The notes under the pieces were generated by a model. That model ran no database searches. It saw only the letters and a list, made by a program, of their open reading frames with translations, and was not told where the DNA came from. From NCBI GenBank assembly GCA_035578905.1, contig JAQJVL010002172.1:1-64000 (forward strand): a DNA stretch of 64,000 nt, read 5' to 3'. The stretch is from Stictocephala bisonia. Lineage: Eukaryota > Arthropoda > Insecta > Hemiptera > Membracidae. Made by a program: the position numbers and the translations under genes. This document shows positions 1 to 11,854 of this stretch, piece by piece (position 1 is the first letter of the stretch; each line of letters opens with the position of its first letter).

Positions 1-460
1 ACTGTAGTTTATATATGTGTCCTATTAGCTTATTTCTACCAATAAATAAGGCATTTCTTGATTTATTTGTTTTATTAGTATCCTTAGCATTACATTTATA
101 CCATTGCAATAGTAAGCAAAATAGAACAATTTTCAAAAATTGTTCTTTTTGTAGATTTTTTGGGGCACCTACAAACAAAGTTTAACACACTACACATTTT
201 TTACATGTTCTAAATAGAGCTTGAACAAAAATATATTCACTATTCCATTTAAGTATTCAAATTATTAAAATATTAAGGAAATTTTATATTTGTTTGTTTT
301 TTTAGCAAAATATGACATTTTTAGGTGGCTAGGGGCACCTCAAGACATTAACCAATCAGAATCAAATTTTTATGGTGTTTTCTATTTGGCAAGAGGAAAC
401 TTTTTGCCACTATTCCATTTCAAGTTTTTAAGTTTGAATTTTTTCACTCCACCCTACTGC
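1..460 (+). mobile_element. 3' end of hAT-like transposon, copy A (window-truncated)
   Basis: This stretch is closely similar to 5357-5816, the region after the transposase C-terminus of the copy inside the window, and its reverse complement is similar to 3075-3480. It starts abruptly at the window edge, so any coding part of this copy would lie upstream, outside the window. One frame still reads through the same hydrophobic stretch (LFLPINKAFLDLFVLLVSL) seen in the other two copies. It ends in a run shared with the other direct copy (ttttttcactccaccctact) and passes straight into the 40-bp satellite. Confidence 0.75.
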
Positions 461-3060
461 ACAGGTTTGAGTCACATACAGTATAGTATTGACAGGCTGT
501 ACATGTGTGAGTCACACACAGTATAGTATTGACTGGCTGTACATGTGTGAGTCACACAAGTATATTATTGACTGGCTGTACATGTGTGAGTCACACAAGT
601 ATATTATTGACTGGCTGTACATGTGTGAGTCACACAAGTATATCATTGACTGGCTGTACATGTGTGAATCACACACAGTATAGTATTGTCTGGCTGTACA
701 TGTGTGAGTCACACAAGTATATTATTGACTGGCTGTACATGTGTGAGTCACACAAGTATATTATTGACTGGCTGTACATGTGTGAGTCACACACAGTATA
801 GTATTGACTGGCTGTATATGTGTGAGTCACACACAGTAAAGTATTTATTGGCTGTATATGTGTGAGTCACACACAGTATAGTATTGACTGGCTGTACATG
901 TGTGAGTCACACACAGTAAAAGTATTGACTGGCAGTACATGTGTGAGTCACACACAGTACAGTATTGACTGGCTGTACAGGTGTGAGTCACACACAGTAT
1001 AGTATTGACTGGCTGTACATGTGTGAGTCACACACAGTATAGTATTGACTGGCTGTATATGTGTGAGTCACACACAGTAAAGTATTGACTGGCTGTACAT
1101 GTGTGAGTCACACACAGTAAAGTATTGACTGGCTGTATATGTGTGAGTCACACACAGTAAAGTATTGACTAGCTGTACATGTGTGAGTCACACACAGTAA
1201 AGTATTGACTGGCTGTATATGTGTGAGTCACACACAGTAAAGTATTGTCTAGTTGTACATGTGTGAGTCATACACAGTAAAGTATTGACTGGCTGTATAT
1301 GTGTAAGTCACACACAGTAAAGTATTGACTAGGCTGTATATGTGTGAGTCACACACAGTAAAGTATTGACTGGCTGTATATGTGTGAGTCACACACAGTA
1401 AAGTATTGACTGCTGTATATGTGTGAGTCACACACAGTAAAGTATTGACTGCTGTACATGTGTGAGTCACACACAGTAAAGTATTGACTGCTGTATATGT
1501 GTGAGTCACACACAGTATAGTATTGACATGCTGTACATGTGTGAGTCACACACAGTAAAGTATTGAATGGCTGTACATGTGTGAGTCACACACAGTAAAG
1601 TATTGACTGGCTGTACATGTGTGAGTCACACACAGTATAGTATTGACTGGCTGTACATGTGTGAGTCACACACAGTATAGTATTGACTGGCTGTATATGT
1701 GTGAGTCACACACAGTATAGTATTGACAAGCTGTACATGTGTGAGTCACACACAGTAAAGTATTGACTGGCTGTACATGTGTGAGTCACACACAGTAAAG
1801 TATTGACTGGCTGTACATGTGTGAGTCACACACAGTAAAGTAATGACTGGCTGTACATGTGTGAGTCACACACAGTATAGTATTGTCTAGTTGTACATGT
1901 GTGAGTCATACACAGTAAAGTATTGACTGGCTGTACATGTGTGAGTCACACACAGTAAAGTATTGACTGGCTGTATATGTGTGAGTCACACACAGTAAAG
2001 TATTGACTGGCTGTACATGTGTGAGTCACACACAGTATAGTATTGACTGGCTGTACATGTGTGAGTCACACACAGTATAGTATTGACTGGCTGTACATGT
2101 GTGAGTCACACACAGTATAGTATTGACTGGCTGTACATGTGTGAGTCACACACAGTATAGTATTGACTGGCTGTACATGTGTGAGTCACACACAGTATAG
2201 TATTGACTGGCTGTACATGTGTGAGTCACACACAGTATAGTATTGTCTAGTTGTACATGTGTGAGTCATACACAGTAAAGTATTGACTGGCTGTACATGT
2301 GTGAGTCACACACAGTATAGTATTGACTGGCTGTACATGTGTGAGTCACACACAGTATAGTATTGACTGGCTGTACATGTGTGAGTCACACACAGTATAG
2401 TATTGACTGACTGTTCATGTGTGAGTCACACACAGTATAGTATTGACTGGCTGTACAGGTGTGAGTCACACACAGTATAGTATTGACCAGCTGTACAGGA
2501 TTGAGTGACACACTTTAAAGTATTGACTGGCTGCACAGTTGAGAGTCACACAAAGTAAAGTATTGACTGGCTGTATAGTTGTGAGTTACACACAGTAAAT
2601 TATTGACTGGCTGTACAGGTTTGAGTCACTTACAGTAAAGTATTGACTGGATGTACAGGTGTGAGTCACTCACAGTAAACTGTTGACTGGCTGTACAGTT
2701 GTGAGTCACACACAGTAAAGTATTGACTGGCTGTACAGGTTTGAGTTACACACAGTATAGTATTGACTGGCTGTAAAGTTGTGAGACACACACGGGTTAG
2801 TATTGACTGGCTGTACAGGAGTGAGTCACATACATTAAAGTATTGACTGGCTGTACAGGTTTAAGTTATACACAGTATAGTACTGACTGGCTGTAGAGTT
2901 GTGAGACACAAACAGTATAGTATTGACTGGCTGTACAGGTGTGAGTCACATACAGTATAGTACTGACTGGCAGTATAGGTGTGAATCGTACATAGTATAG
3001 TATTGACAGGCTGTACAGGTGTGAGTCACTCACAGTAATGTATTGACTGGCTGTACACTG
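461..3060 (+). repeat. 40-bp satellite array A (about 65 units)
   Basis: The unit reads approximately gtgtgagtcacacacagtat followed by agtattgactggctgtacat. The period is exactly 40 bp over most of the array; a 39-bp variant (cacaagtatattattgact) occupies about 541-800. Nearly every unit carries TGAGTCA inside the near-palindrome GTGTGAGTCACAC. The core (about 840-2460) is very homogeneous and the right edge (2480-3060) is degenerate, as expected of an array homogenised by unequal exchange. Units with tattgtctagttgtacatg occur at about 1243, 1881 and 2241 and mark internal duplications. Open frames here (repeats of CVSHTQYSIDWLYM type) are by-products of the repeat. Confidence 0.95.
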
Positions 3061-3685
3061 TAAAGAAAAAGTTGCCTCTTGCCAAATAGAAAACGCCATA
3101 AAAATTTGATTCTGATTGGTTAATGTCTTGAGGTACCCCAAGCCACATAAAGATGTCATATTTCGCTAAAAAAAACAAAAAAAAACAAATATAAAAATTC
3201 CTTAGTATTTTAATAATTTGAATACTTAAATGGAATAGTGAATATATTTTTGTTCAAGCTCTATTTAGAACATGTAAAAAATGTATAGTGTGTTAAACTT
3301 TGTTTGTAGGTGCCCCAAAAAAATCTACAAAAAGCACAATTTTTGAAAATTGTTCTATATTGCTTACTATTGCAATGGTATAAATGTAATGCTAAGGATA
3401 CTAATAAAACAAATAAATCAAGAAATGCCTTATTTATTGGTAGAAATAAGCTAATAGGACACATATATAAACTGCAATTTATAGTAATTTTTAGTTTCGA
3501 AACATACATCTTCTTTCGTGAGGCTAGTTTGCTCCGTATAAAACCATCTCTAGCTATTGAGCCACAAACTGCTTCTGAAACAAGTTTAACACACCGGTTT
3601 ACTGTTTGAGTGTGACACGGGAGTTTCAATTTCAAACCGTTTGCAACAATATCTTTTAACTCATCTTCGGTTAGTTTTGCCAGAA
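3059..3685 (-). pseudogene. Inverted fragment: transposase C-terminus plus 3' region
   Basis: On the minus strand this segment encodes the C-terminal end of the same transposase as the plus-strand copy next to it. It reads LAKLTEDELKDIVANGLKLK, then LPCHTQTVNRCVKLVSEAVC, then ARDGFIRSKLASRKKM, and stays open to about 3261 through a hydrophobic stretch. It aligns in reverse complement with 5200-5760. Compared with the direct copy it keeps about 65 bp of coding sequence that the direct copy has lost (between ttctggcaaaacta and ctcaaacagt), but it lacks the last roughly 55 bp before the satellite. The switch between the inverted fragment and the plus-strand coding copy falls at about 3684-3687. 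It may be a rearranged duplicate or one arm of a long terminal inverted repeat; because it contains coding sequence I favour rearrangement. Confidence 0.75.
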
Positions 3686-3686
3686 G

Positions 3687-5571
3687 ATGGCTATTGGATC
3701 AATTGATGGTGTAACAACTGTTAAAAAACTTAAGAGGGCAGAAAGAGCCCTGAAGGAAAAAATCCGTATATCTCGTTCTCTATTTTGTAACAAGTCAACT
3801 GAAGTCCAAGTTGAAACTACTGATGAGATGGAAGAAAACAGCATTACAAATATTAATTCTAGTCCTGAAAATAGTAGTGATGATGATTATAGTGCCGAAC
3901 CTATTCCTGGCTATTCAAATTCATATTCTCAACATCGATCTTCAATAGGACAAATGAGGTTAAGTTTACCATCCTTAGCCCTTGCATGTGACCGCACTGG
4001 TGTGTCTGACAGCAGCTGCTATGATTGCATCATCTGTTTTACAAGATGTTGGAATTATCTATAATGAGAACATAGGCTTGGTAGTTGATCGATCCAAGAT
4101 TCGTCGGGAAAGATCCAAAGTACGTACTGATTTACAAAAAGTGAACATTGAACTAATAGTTGGCCTATACTTTGACAGGAAAAAAGATAACACCGTAATT
4201 CAAGAATTAAAGAGAGATAATTTTCACAAAAAAGTAATTAGTCAATCGCACTACTCTATAATTGGTGAACCACACAGTGTTATCGTTGGACATGTCACTG
4301 TGAGATCAGGAAAAGCTGAAGATATAGTGAAAGATGATTTACAATATTTAAACGAAAACAATGTTGACATCTAAAATGTGTTCAGTAGTTTGTGATAGCA
4401 CTGCTGCAAACACTGAGCCTAAAGGGGGAATAATTCGTCACATAGCTTGACCAGAAGAAACCTTTGCAGTGGTTTATATGCCAACTTCATGCTAACGAAC
4501 TTCATCTACGACATTTTCTTACTCACTTGGACAGGGAAACTACTGGTCCCAAAGGCTTCTCAGGACCTATTGGAATGCAACTTGTGAAAAGTTACCTATA
4601 GTAAACTTTGAAGCAATATAATCAGAAATACCAGTCGTTGATAACAAGTCTGATTTAAGCACAGATCAAAAATACTTTTATGATATAATGAATGCTATTA
4701 AAGAAGGAAGCTGTGCCCTTGACTTATCAAATAAATATCCAGGTCAGTTGTCTCATTCTAGATGGCTCACAACAGCGAACAGAATTTTTCGTTTGTATAT
4801 CTCAACAGAAAATCCAGATGAATATCTAATCACACTAACAACGTTTGTCATGAAGGTTTATGGAACCATGTGGTTTAACATCAAAATAAAACCAACTGCT
4901 CCAATGGAGCACAACATGTTATGGACACTATCAGAAAAAGGCGTTACCTAAGTGAAAACTTGAATAAAATAGTGGACCCTGTGATTCAACGCAACGCTTA
5001 TTTTGCACATCTTGAAAATATTATGTTAAAAATGTAAGCTGATAATCATGAATGCATTAGAGAACTAGGATATCGCAGAATATTGAAAGCCTGTACTTCA
5101 AATCCAGAGAGCGTTCAGCAGTTTAAAATACCTACTTTGAACTTTGAGGCTATCAGCTATGAAGGCCTGGATTTTTAGGCCGATCTGAGTGTAACAGAAC
5201 CCCTTTTCTGGCAAAACTAATCTCAAACAGTGGAACGGTGTGTTAAACTTGTTTCAGAAGCAGTTTGTGGCCCAATAGCTAGAGATGGTTTTATACGGAG
5301 CAAACTAGACTCACGAAAGAAGATGTATGTTTCGAAACTAAAAATTAATATAAACTATAGTTTATATATTTGTCCTATTAGCTTATTTCTACCAATAAAT
5401 AAGGCATTTCTTGATTTATTTGTTTTATTAGTATCCTTAGCATTACATATATACCATTGCAATAGTAAGCAAAATAGACCAAATACCCCAATTGTTCCTT
5501 TTTGTAGATTTTTTGGGGCACCCTACAAACAAAGTTTAACAACACTACACATTTTTACATGTTCTAAATAG
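3687..5571 (+). pseudogene. Decayed hAT-like transposase coding copy
   Basis: Several frames join into one diverged protein. Piece 1 (3687-4010) starts MAIGSIDGVTTVKKLKRAER, has an acidic Ser/Asn-rich stretch (SSPENSSDDDYS), then LPSLALACDRTGVSD. A shift at about 4008 leads to TAAAMIASSVLQDVGIIYNE and a basic segment (DRSKIRRERSKVRTDLQK). Further shifts or stops follow near 4360, 4450 and 4610. Later pieces read VVCDSTAANT (Asp codon 4394-4396), LQWFICQLHANEL (Cys 4479, His 4488), HSRWLTTANRIFRLYIS (Arg-Trp 4760-4765), DPVIQRNAYFAH and VERCVKLVSEAVCG. An Asp, then CxxH, then RW order is that of hAT-type RNase-H-fold transposases; I recognise the family as a widespread uncharacterised arthropod/Hydra protein, but hAT membership is inference. 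The copy has at least five frame breaks and is non-functional. The first Met lies at the junction with the inverted fragment, so the true N-terminus may be missing. The last frame stays open to 5571, through sequence that may be 3' untranslated. Confidence 0.75.
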
Positions 5572-5816
5572 ACCTTGAACAAAAATATATTCCCACTATT
5601 CCATTTAAGTATTCAAATTATTAAAATATTAAGGAATATTATATATTTGCTTGTTTTTTTAGACGAAATATGACATCTTTAGGCGCTAGGGGCACCTCAA
5701 GACATTAACCAATCAGAATCAAATTTTTATGGTGTTTTCTATTTGGCAAGAGGCAACTTTTTACCACTATTCCATTTCAAGTTTTTAAGTTTGAATTTTT
5801 TCACTCCACCCTACTG
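5572..5816 (+). mobile_element. 3' non-coding end of hAT-like transposon, copy B
   Basis: AT-rich sequence following the last open frame. It matches 217-460 directly and 3075-3260 in reverse. It ends with a run also present at the end of copy A (tcactccaccctactgcaca), immediately before the first satellite unit. The first satellite unit after both junctions carries the same private variants (cacatacag and gacaggctg). Confidence 0.75.
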
Positions 5817-8800
5817 CACAGGTGTGAGTCACATACAGTATAGTATTGACAGGCTGTACAGGTGTGAGTCACACACAGTATAATATTGACTGGCTGTACA
5901 GGTGTGAGTCACACACAGTATAGTATTGACTGGCTGTACAGGTGTGAGTCACACACAGTATAATATTGACTGGCTGTACAGGTGTGAGTCACACACAGTA
6001 TAATATTGACTAGCTGTAAAGGTGTGAGTCACATACAGTATAGTATTGACTGGCTGTACAGGTGTGAGTCATATACAGTATAGTATTGACAGGCTGTACA
6101 AGTGTGAGTCACACACAGTATAATATTGACTGGCTGTACAGGTGTGAGTCACACACAAGTATAATATCTTGACTAGCAGTATCAGGGTGTGAGTCACATA
6201 CAAGTATAGTAATTGACTGGCTGTACAGGAGTGATCAACATACAGTATAGTATTGACTTGCTGTACAGGTGTGAGTCACACTCTAATAAAGTATGTCTGG
6301 TGGCTGTAGCATGTGTGAGTCACCACACAGTAATAGTATGTTACTGGCTGTACAGGTGTGAGTCACACACAATAATGTATTTACTGACATGTAAATGTGT
6401 AAGTCCACCACACACTAAAGTATAGACTGGACTAGTATACAGAAAAGGTGTGAAGTCCCACACAGCAATAAAGAATTGACTGACTGTAACAGGTGTGATA
6501 TCACACATGCAAAATAAAGTATTGACTGAGTAGTACAGGTGTGAGTCACACACACTAAAGTATTGGACGCCTGTACAGGTGTGAGTCACAAACAATAAAA
6601 GTATTGACTGACTGTAGCACGGTGTGAAGTGCACACACGTACTAAAGTATTGACTGGCTGTATAGTTGTTGAAGTCACACTCAGTAAACTATTGACCTGG
6701 CTGGACAGGAGTGTGTCACACACAGTATAGTATTGAACTGACTGTAAAGGTGTGAGGGTCACACACACAAAAGTATTGGACTGGCTTCATCAGTTGGGAT
6801 GTGCACTACTTTCAAACACAGTAAAACTATTGACTACTGTAATAGGTGTGAGTCAGCACACAGTATCTATTGACTGACTGAACAGTTGTGAGTCACACCA
6901 CAGTAAAAGGTATTTTACTGGTTGCGTACTAGGTTGTGAGTCCAGACACACAGTGAAATTATTGACTGGGCTGTAATATGTGGTAAGTTCCACACACATC
7001 AAAGTATTGACTGACCTGTACAGGTTGACGTCACACACATATAAATTATTGACAGATCTGAACACTTTGAGTCACACACACTAAAGTATTGACTGACTGT
7101 ACAGTGTGAGTCACACACACTAAAATAGTGACTGACTGAACAGGTTTGGATTTCACACACAATAAAGTATTGACTGACTATTCATGTGTGATTCAAACAC
7201 ACAATAAAAGTAATTGACCTGACGTACAGGTGTGAGTCACCACACACTAAAGTATTGACTACTGTACATGGTGTGGAGTCAACACAATAAAGTATTTGAC
7301 TGACTGTTTCAGAGTTGATTCACACACAATAAAAGTATTTGACTGACTGTACCAGGTGTGAGTCACACACACTAAAGTATTGACTGACTGTACAGGTGTG
7401 ATTCACACACAATTAAAGTCATTGACCGACTGTACAGGTTGTCAGTCACACACAATTACAAAGTAATATGACTGACTGTACAGGAGTGTGAGTCACACAG
7501 CCTAAAGTATTGACTGGCTGTATAGTTTGATTCCAGCACTCAGTAAACTATTGACTGGTCTGTACAGGTGTGAGTCACACACAGTAATAGTATTGACTGA
7601 CTGGATTCAGGTGTGATTCACACACCATAAAGTATTGACTGACTGTTCAGGTGTGATTCACACACAAATAAAGTATTGGCTACATTTCAAGTGTGTGATT
7701 CACACACAATAAAGAATTGAACTGACTGTACAAGGAGTGAGTCACCACACACTAAAGTATTGACCGACTGTAACAGGTGTTGATTCACCACACAATAAAG
7801 TATTGACTGACTGATCACAGTTGTGAGTATCACACAAAAATGTATGACTGACTTACAGGTGTGAGTCACACACAATAAAGTATTGGCTGACTGTACAGGG
7901 TGAGTCACACACATTAAAAGTATTGACCGACTGTACAGGTGCTGATCACACAACAACACTAAAGTATTGACTGTACTGTAGCAGTGTGAGTCACACCGCA
8001 ACACAAATAAGTATTGACTGACTGTACACTGGTGATGATGTCACCATATAAAGTATTGACTACTGTACAGGGGTGAGTCATACACACTAAAGTATTGACA
8101 GACAGTAACAGGTGTGAGTCACTACACAATAAAGTAATGACCAGACTGTACAGGTGTGAGTCACACACACTAAAGTATTGACTGGCTGTATAGTTGTAGT
8201 CTCACTCAGTAAACCCTAATGACTTTGGCTGTACAAGGTGTGAGTCACCACATGCATAATAGTATTGACTGACTGTAGCAGGTGTGAGTCACACACAGTC
8301 TAAAGAATTTTGACTGGCTTCAACAGTTGGTGAGTCACACCAAAGTAAACTATTGACTAGCTGTACAGGTGTGAGTCACAACACAGTAGTAGTAATGACT
8401 GACTGTACAGTGTCGTGAGTCACACACACTAAAAGTATTGACAGACTGTACATTGTGAGTCACACACAATAAAAGTAACTTGACTGGAACTGTTACAAGG
8501 AGTGAGTCACATCAACAATAAAATATTGACAGGCTGTAAGGTGAGTGAGCACACACACTAAAGTATTGACTTGCATTATTAGTTGTGAATCACAACCAGG
8601 TAAACTATGACTGGCATGTACAGGTGTGAGTCACCATCACAGTATAGTATATGACTGACTGTAACAGGTGGTAGGTCACACACACTAAAGTATTGACTGG
8701 CTGTATAGTTGTGAGTCATCCTCAGTAAACTATTGAGCTAGGCTGTGAACAGGTGTGAGGTCACAACGACAGTATAGTATAGACGTGACTGTACAGGTGT

Positions 8801-10326
8801 GCAGTCACTCCACACTAAAGTATTGACTGGCTTCACAGTTGGGAGTTATCACACTCTGTAAACTATTGACTAGCTGTACAGGGTTGAGTCATACACAGTA
8901 TACCTAGTTGAACTGACTGTACAGGTGTGAGTCACACACAGTACAGTATTTACTGGTTGTACAGGTGTGAGTCACACACAGTAAATTATTGACTGGCTGT
9001 ATATGTGTGAGTCACACACAGTAAAGTATTGACTGACTGTACAGGTGTGAGTCACACACAATAAATATATTTGACGACTGTAGCAGGTGTGAGTCACACA
9101 CACTAAAGGTATTGACTGACGTACAGGTGTGAGACACACCACACTAAAGTAATTGACTGATCTGTACAGTGTTGAGTTCACACAACTAAAAAAGTATTGG
9201 ACTGACTATTCAGGTGTGGATTCACATCACAATAAGTATGACTGATCTGTACAGGTGAAGTCACACACACTTAAAAGTTATTGACTATGACTGGTACAGG
9301 TGTGAGTCACACACAGTATAGTATGGACTGGCTGTACAGGTATGAGTCACATACAGTATAGTATTGACTGGCTGTACAGGTGTGAGTCACACACATTATA
9401 CTATTGATTGGCTTCACAGGTGTGAGTAACACAGTAAAGTATTGACTGGCTGTACATGTGTCAGTCACATACTATAAAGTATTGACTGGCTGTACATGTG
9501 TCAGTCACATACTATAAAGTATTGACTGGCTGTACAGGTTTGAGTCACATACAGTATAGTATTGACTGGCTGTACAGGTGTTAGTCCCACACAGTATAGT
9601 ATTGACTGGCTGTACACGTGTGAGTCAAACACACTAAAGTATTGACTGGCTGTACATGTGTCAGTCACATACTATAAAGTATTGACTGGCTGTGCAGGTT
9701 TGAGTCACATACAGTATAATATTGACTGGCTGTACAGGTGTGAGTCCCACACAGTATAGTATTGACTGGCTGTACATGTGTAAGTCACAAACAGTATAAT
9801 ATTTACTGGATGTACAGGTATGAGTCACACACAGTATACTATTGATTGGCTTCATAGGTGTGAGTCACACACAGTAAAGTATTAACTGGCTGTACAGGTG
9901 TGAGTCACATACAGTATAGTATTGATTGGCTTCATAGGTGTGAGTCACATACAGTATAGTATTGATTGGCTTCATAGGTGTGAGTCACACACAGTAAAGT
10001 ATTAACTGGCTGTACAGGTGTGAGTCACATACAGTATAGTATTGATTGGCTTCATATGTGTGAGTCACACACAGTAAAGTATTAACTGGCTGTACAGGTA
10101 TGAGTCACACACAGTATACTATTGATTGGCTTCATACGTGTGAGTCACACACAGTAAAGTAATAACTGGCTGTACAGGTGTGAGTCACACACAGTAAAGT
10201 ATTAACTGGCTGTACAGGTATGAGTCACACACAGTATACTATTGATTGGCTTCATAGGTGTGAGTCACACACAGTAAAGTATTAACTGGCTTTACAGGTA
10301 TGAGTCACACACAGTATATTGTCTGG
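5817..10326 (+). repeat. 40-bp satellite array B (about 112 units)
   Basis: Same unit and orientation as array A. Three zones are visible. Positions 5817-6160 are clean units with caggtgtgag. Positions about 6160-9300 are riddled with one-base insertions and deletions, including doubled bases, while the underlying unit stays recognisable. Positions 9300-10326 are clean again and contain derived types: three copies of tgtacatgtgtcagtcacat, and a two-unit (80-bp) pattern alternating attgattggcttcatag with attaactggctgtacagg. The array ends at about 10326, where ordinary AT-rich sequence begins. The noisy zone may be unpolished long-read consensus rather than biology. Confidence 0.95.
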
Positions 10327-11849
10327 AGAGAGTACAATTGTTCAATATGTTTCTATTCCTCACTTTGGCTGATAATGTATTGACACTCTTTATATACAAG
10401 TAGATAGACATGGGCTTTTGTGAGTTTATCAATGAAACCATCAATGTCAAGGGTAAATAATGTTTATAATAAACTCGTCCTTTTTATATAATTTAACTTT
10501 GGCCATATTTTAATAGAATTATTGTATTGCATATAATAATTACATAAGTCTCATATTATATATTACACATTAATATTATAGAATATTACTTTATCAATAT
10601 GTGTAAAACTAACACTTTAAGTACTCTGCTATCATAGTCTGTTGAAATATCTCTGTATTACTTTTTAATTTATATCATATGTTTTATATTTACTTGGAAG
10701 TTGGTCCATTGTTGTTTTTTGGTATTTAATAGATTTATCTTGCTATTCAGTTCTAAAATTTTTAGTGAATTAATACACTTAACATTACAAATGGTAACAT
10801 AAGTATTAGATCATTCTGACCTGCTAGCTTATTAGATTAGAAATGAAAAGTGTTTCATATGAAATGAAAAGTAGCGTGTAACAATGTATAATTTAAGTTG
10901 AAGTGTTAAGTTTAATATTTAGTTTAATACCTAGTTTATAATATTTTCCCAAGGACGAATTAACTAGGTATTTAACTTAAAATAACGTTTTCATCAATAT
11001 AAAATAATTTTAGTATACTAAAATAGGAAACATCTTTGTCGAATTTACAAAACATAATTAATTATATTTTGGCTGTGAAAAGATATTAACTTATCATTAT
11101 AATTCATTTATTAATTGTTTCTTCTTGTAAGAATTTAAAAAGATAATTGTTTAATATTCCTAATCTTCCAGAGACTATATGCTCCCTACTGACGATATGC
11201 CCCCTTTCAAGTAAGTTTTTCGGTTTAGAGTAATATTAATACAAAACATTTAGTCTATTTCAGTGAATAAGTTAGACAATAAAAATAAATAAATAAGTAC
11301 ATTAAATACTTTATTCCTTATATAATAAGTATTTATAAACGAGATATAATTCTAAATATTATTTGGAAATTCATCCCTTATTGGGTAGGTAAAAATCCTT
11401 AATTTACATTTTATAGTAATGCTGTTAATTATTATATAAAAACTATGTGTAGATATTTTAAAAATTAATGGCTATTAATGGCTTTATAATTGGCTACAAA
11501 GTCCATTATCAATTAAGTTTTATCACGGGAAAGTTACAGCTTTCGTTTTGCGTCTTGTTATTTCTTGCTTGACCTTTGGATTTCTACAGTAATGCAATAA
11601 CGTTTATTGACTCTTTGATGGACACGAACTCATATTTTTGGAAAAATAATGTTTTTCTTACAATTAATGTTAGGTTTGGGTTTAAATTAAGTGTTTTGAT
11701 TGTTGATACATTTTTTATTTAAAAAATGTTCAGGTGGTCCCACTGTGTAATTAGGTGAATAAATATATGTATGATTATTTTAAGGAATAGTTAATATTGT
11801 TTTTACGACTTTTTTGTTTAATTTTTTCATATTTTGAACTCATTCATTG
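10327..11849. other. AT-rich sequence, nothing recognised
   Basis: Very AT-rich, with no open frame of note and no repeat family that I recognise. It begins directly at the end of satellite array B. Confidence 0.5.
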
Positions 11850-11854
11850 GTGTA

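Noticed and set aside
461..3060. CRISPR-like array
   Set aside because: Units are contiguous with no unique spacers, and the sequence is eukaryotic.
3059..5816. Classical terminal inverted repeats of about 600 bp
   Set aside because: The inverted copies include coding C-terminus and are unequal at both ends, so I describe them as inverted fragments and leave the terminal-repeat reading as an alternative.
489..10000. Many short open frames with CVSHTQYSIDWLYM or CDSHLYSQSILYCV repeats
   Set aside because: They come from the 40-bp satellite, whose period is not a multiple of three; no start or composition argues for a gene.
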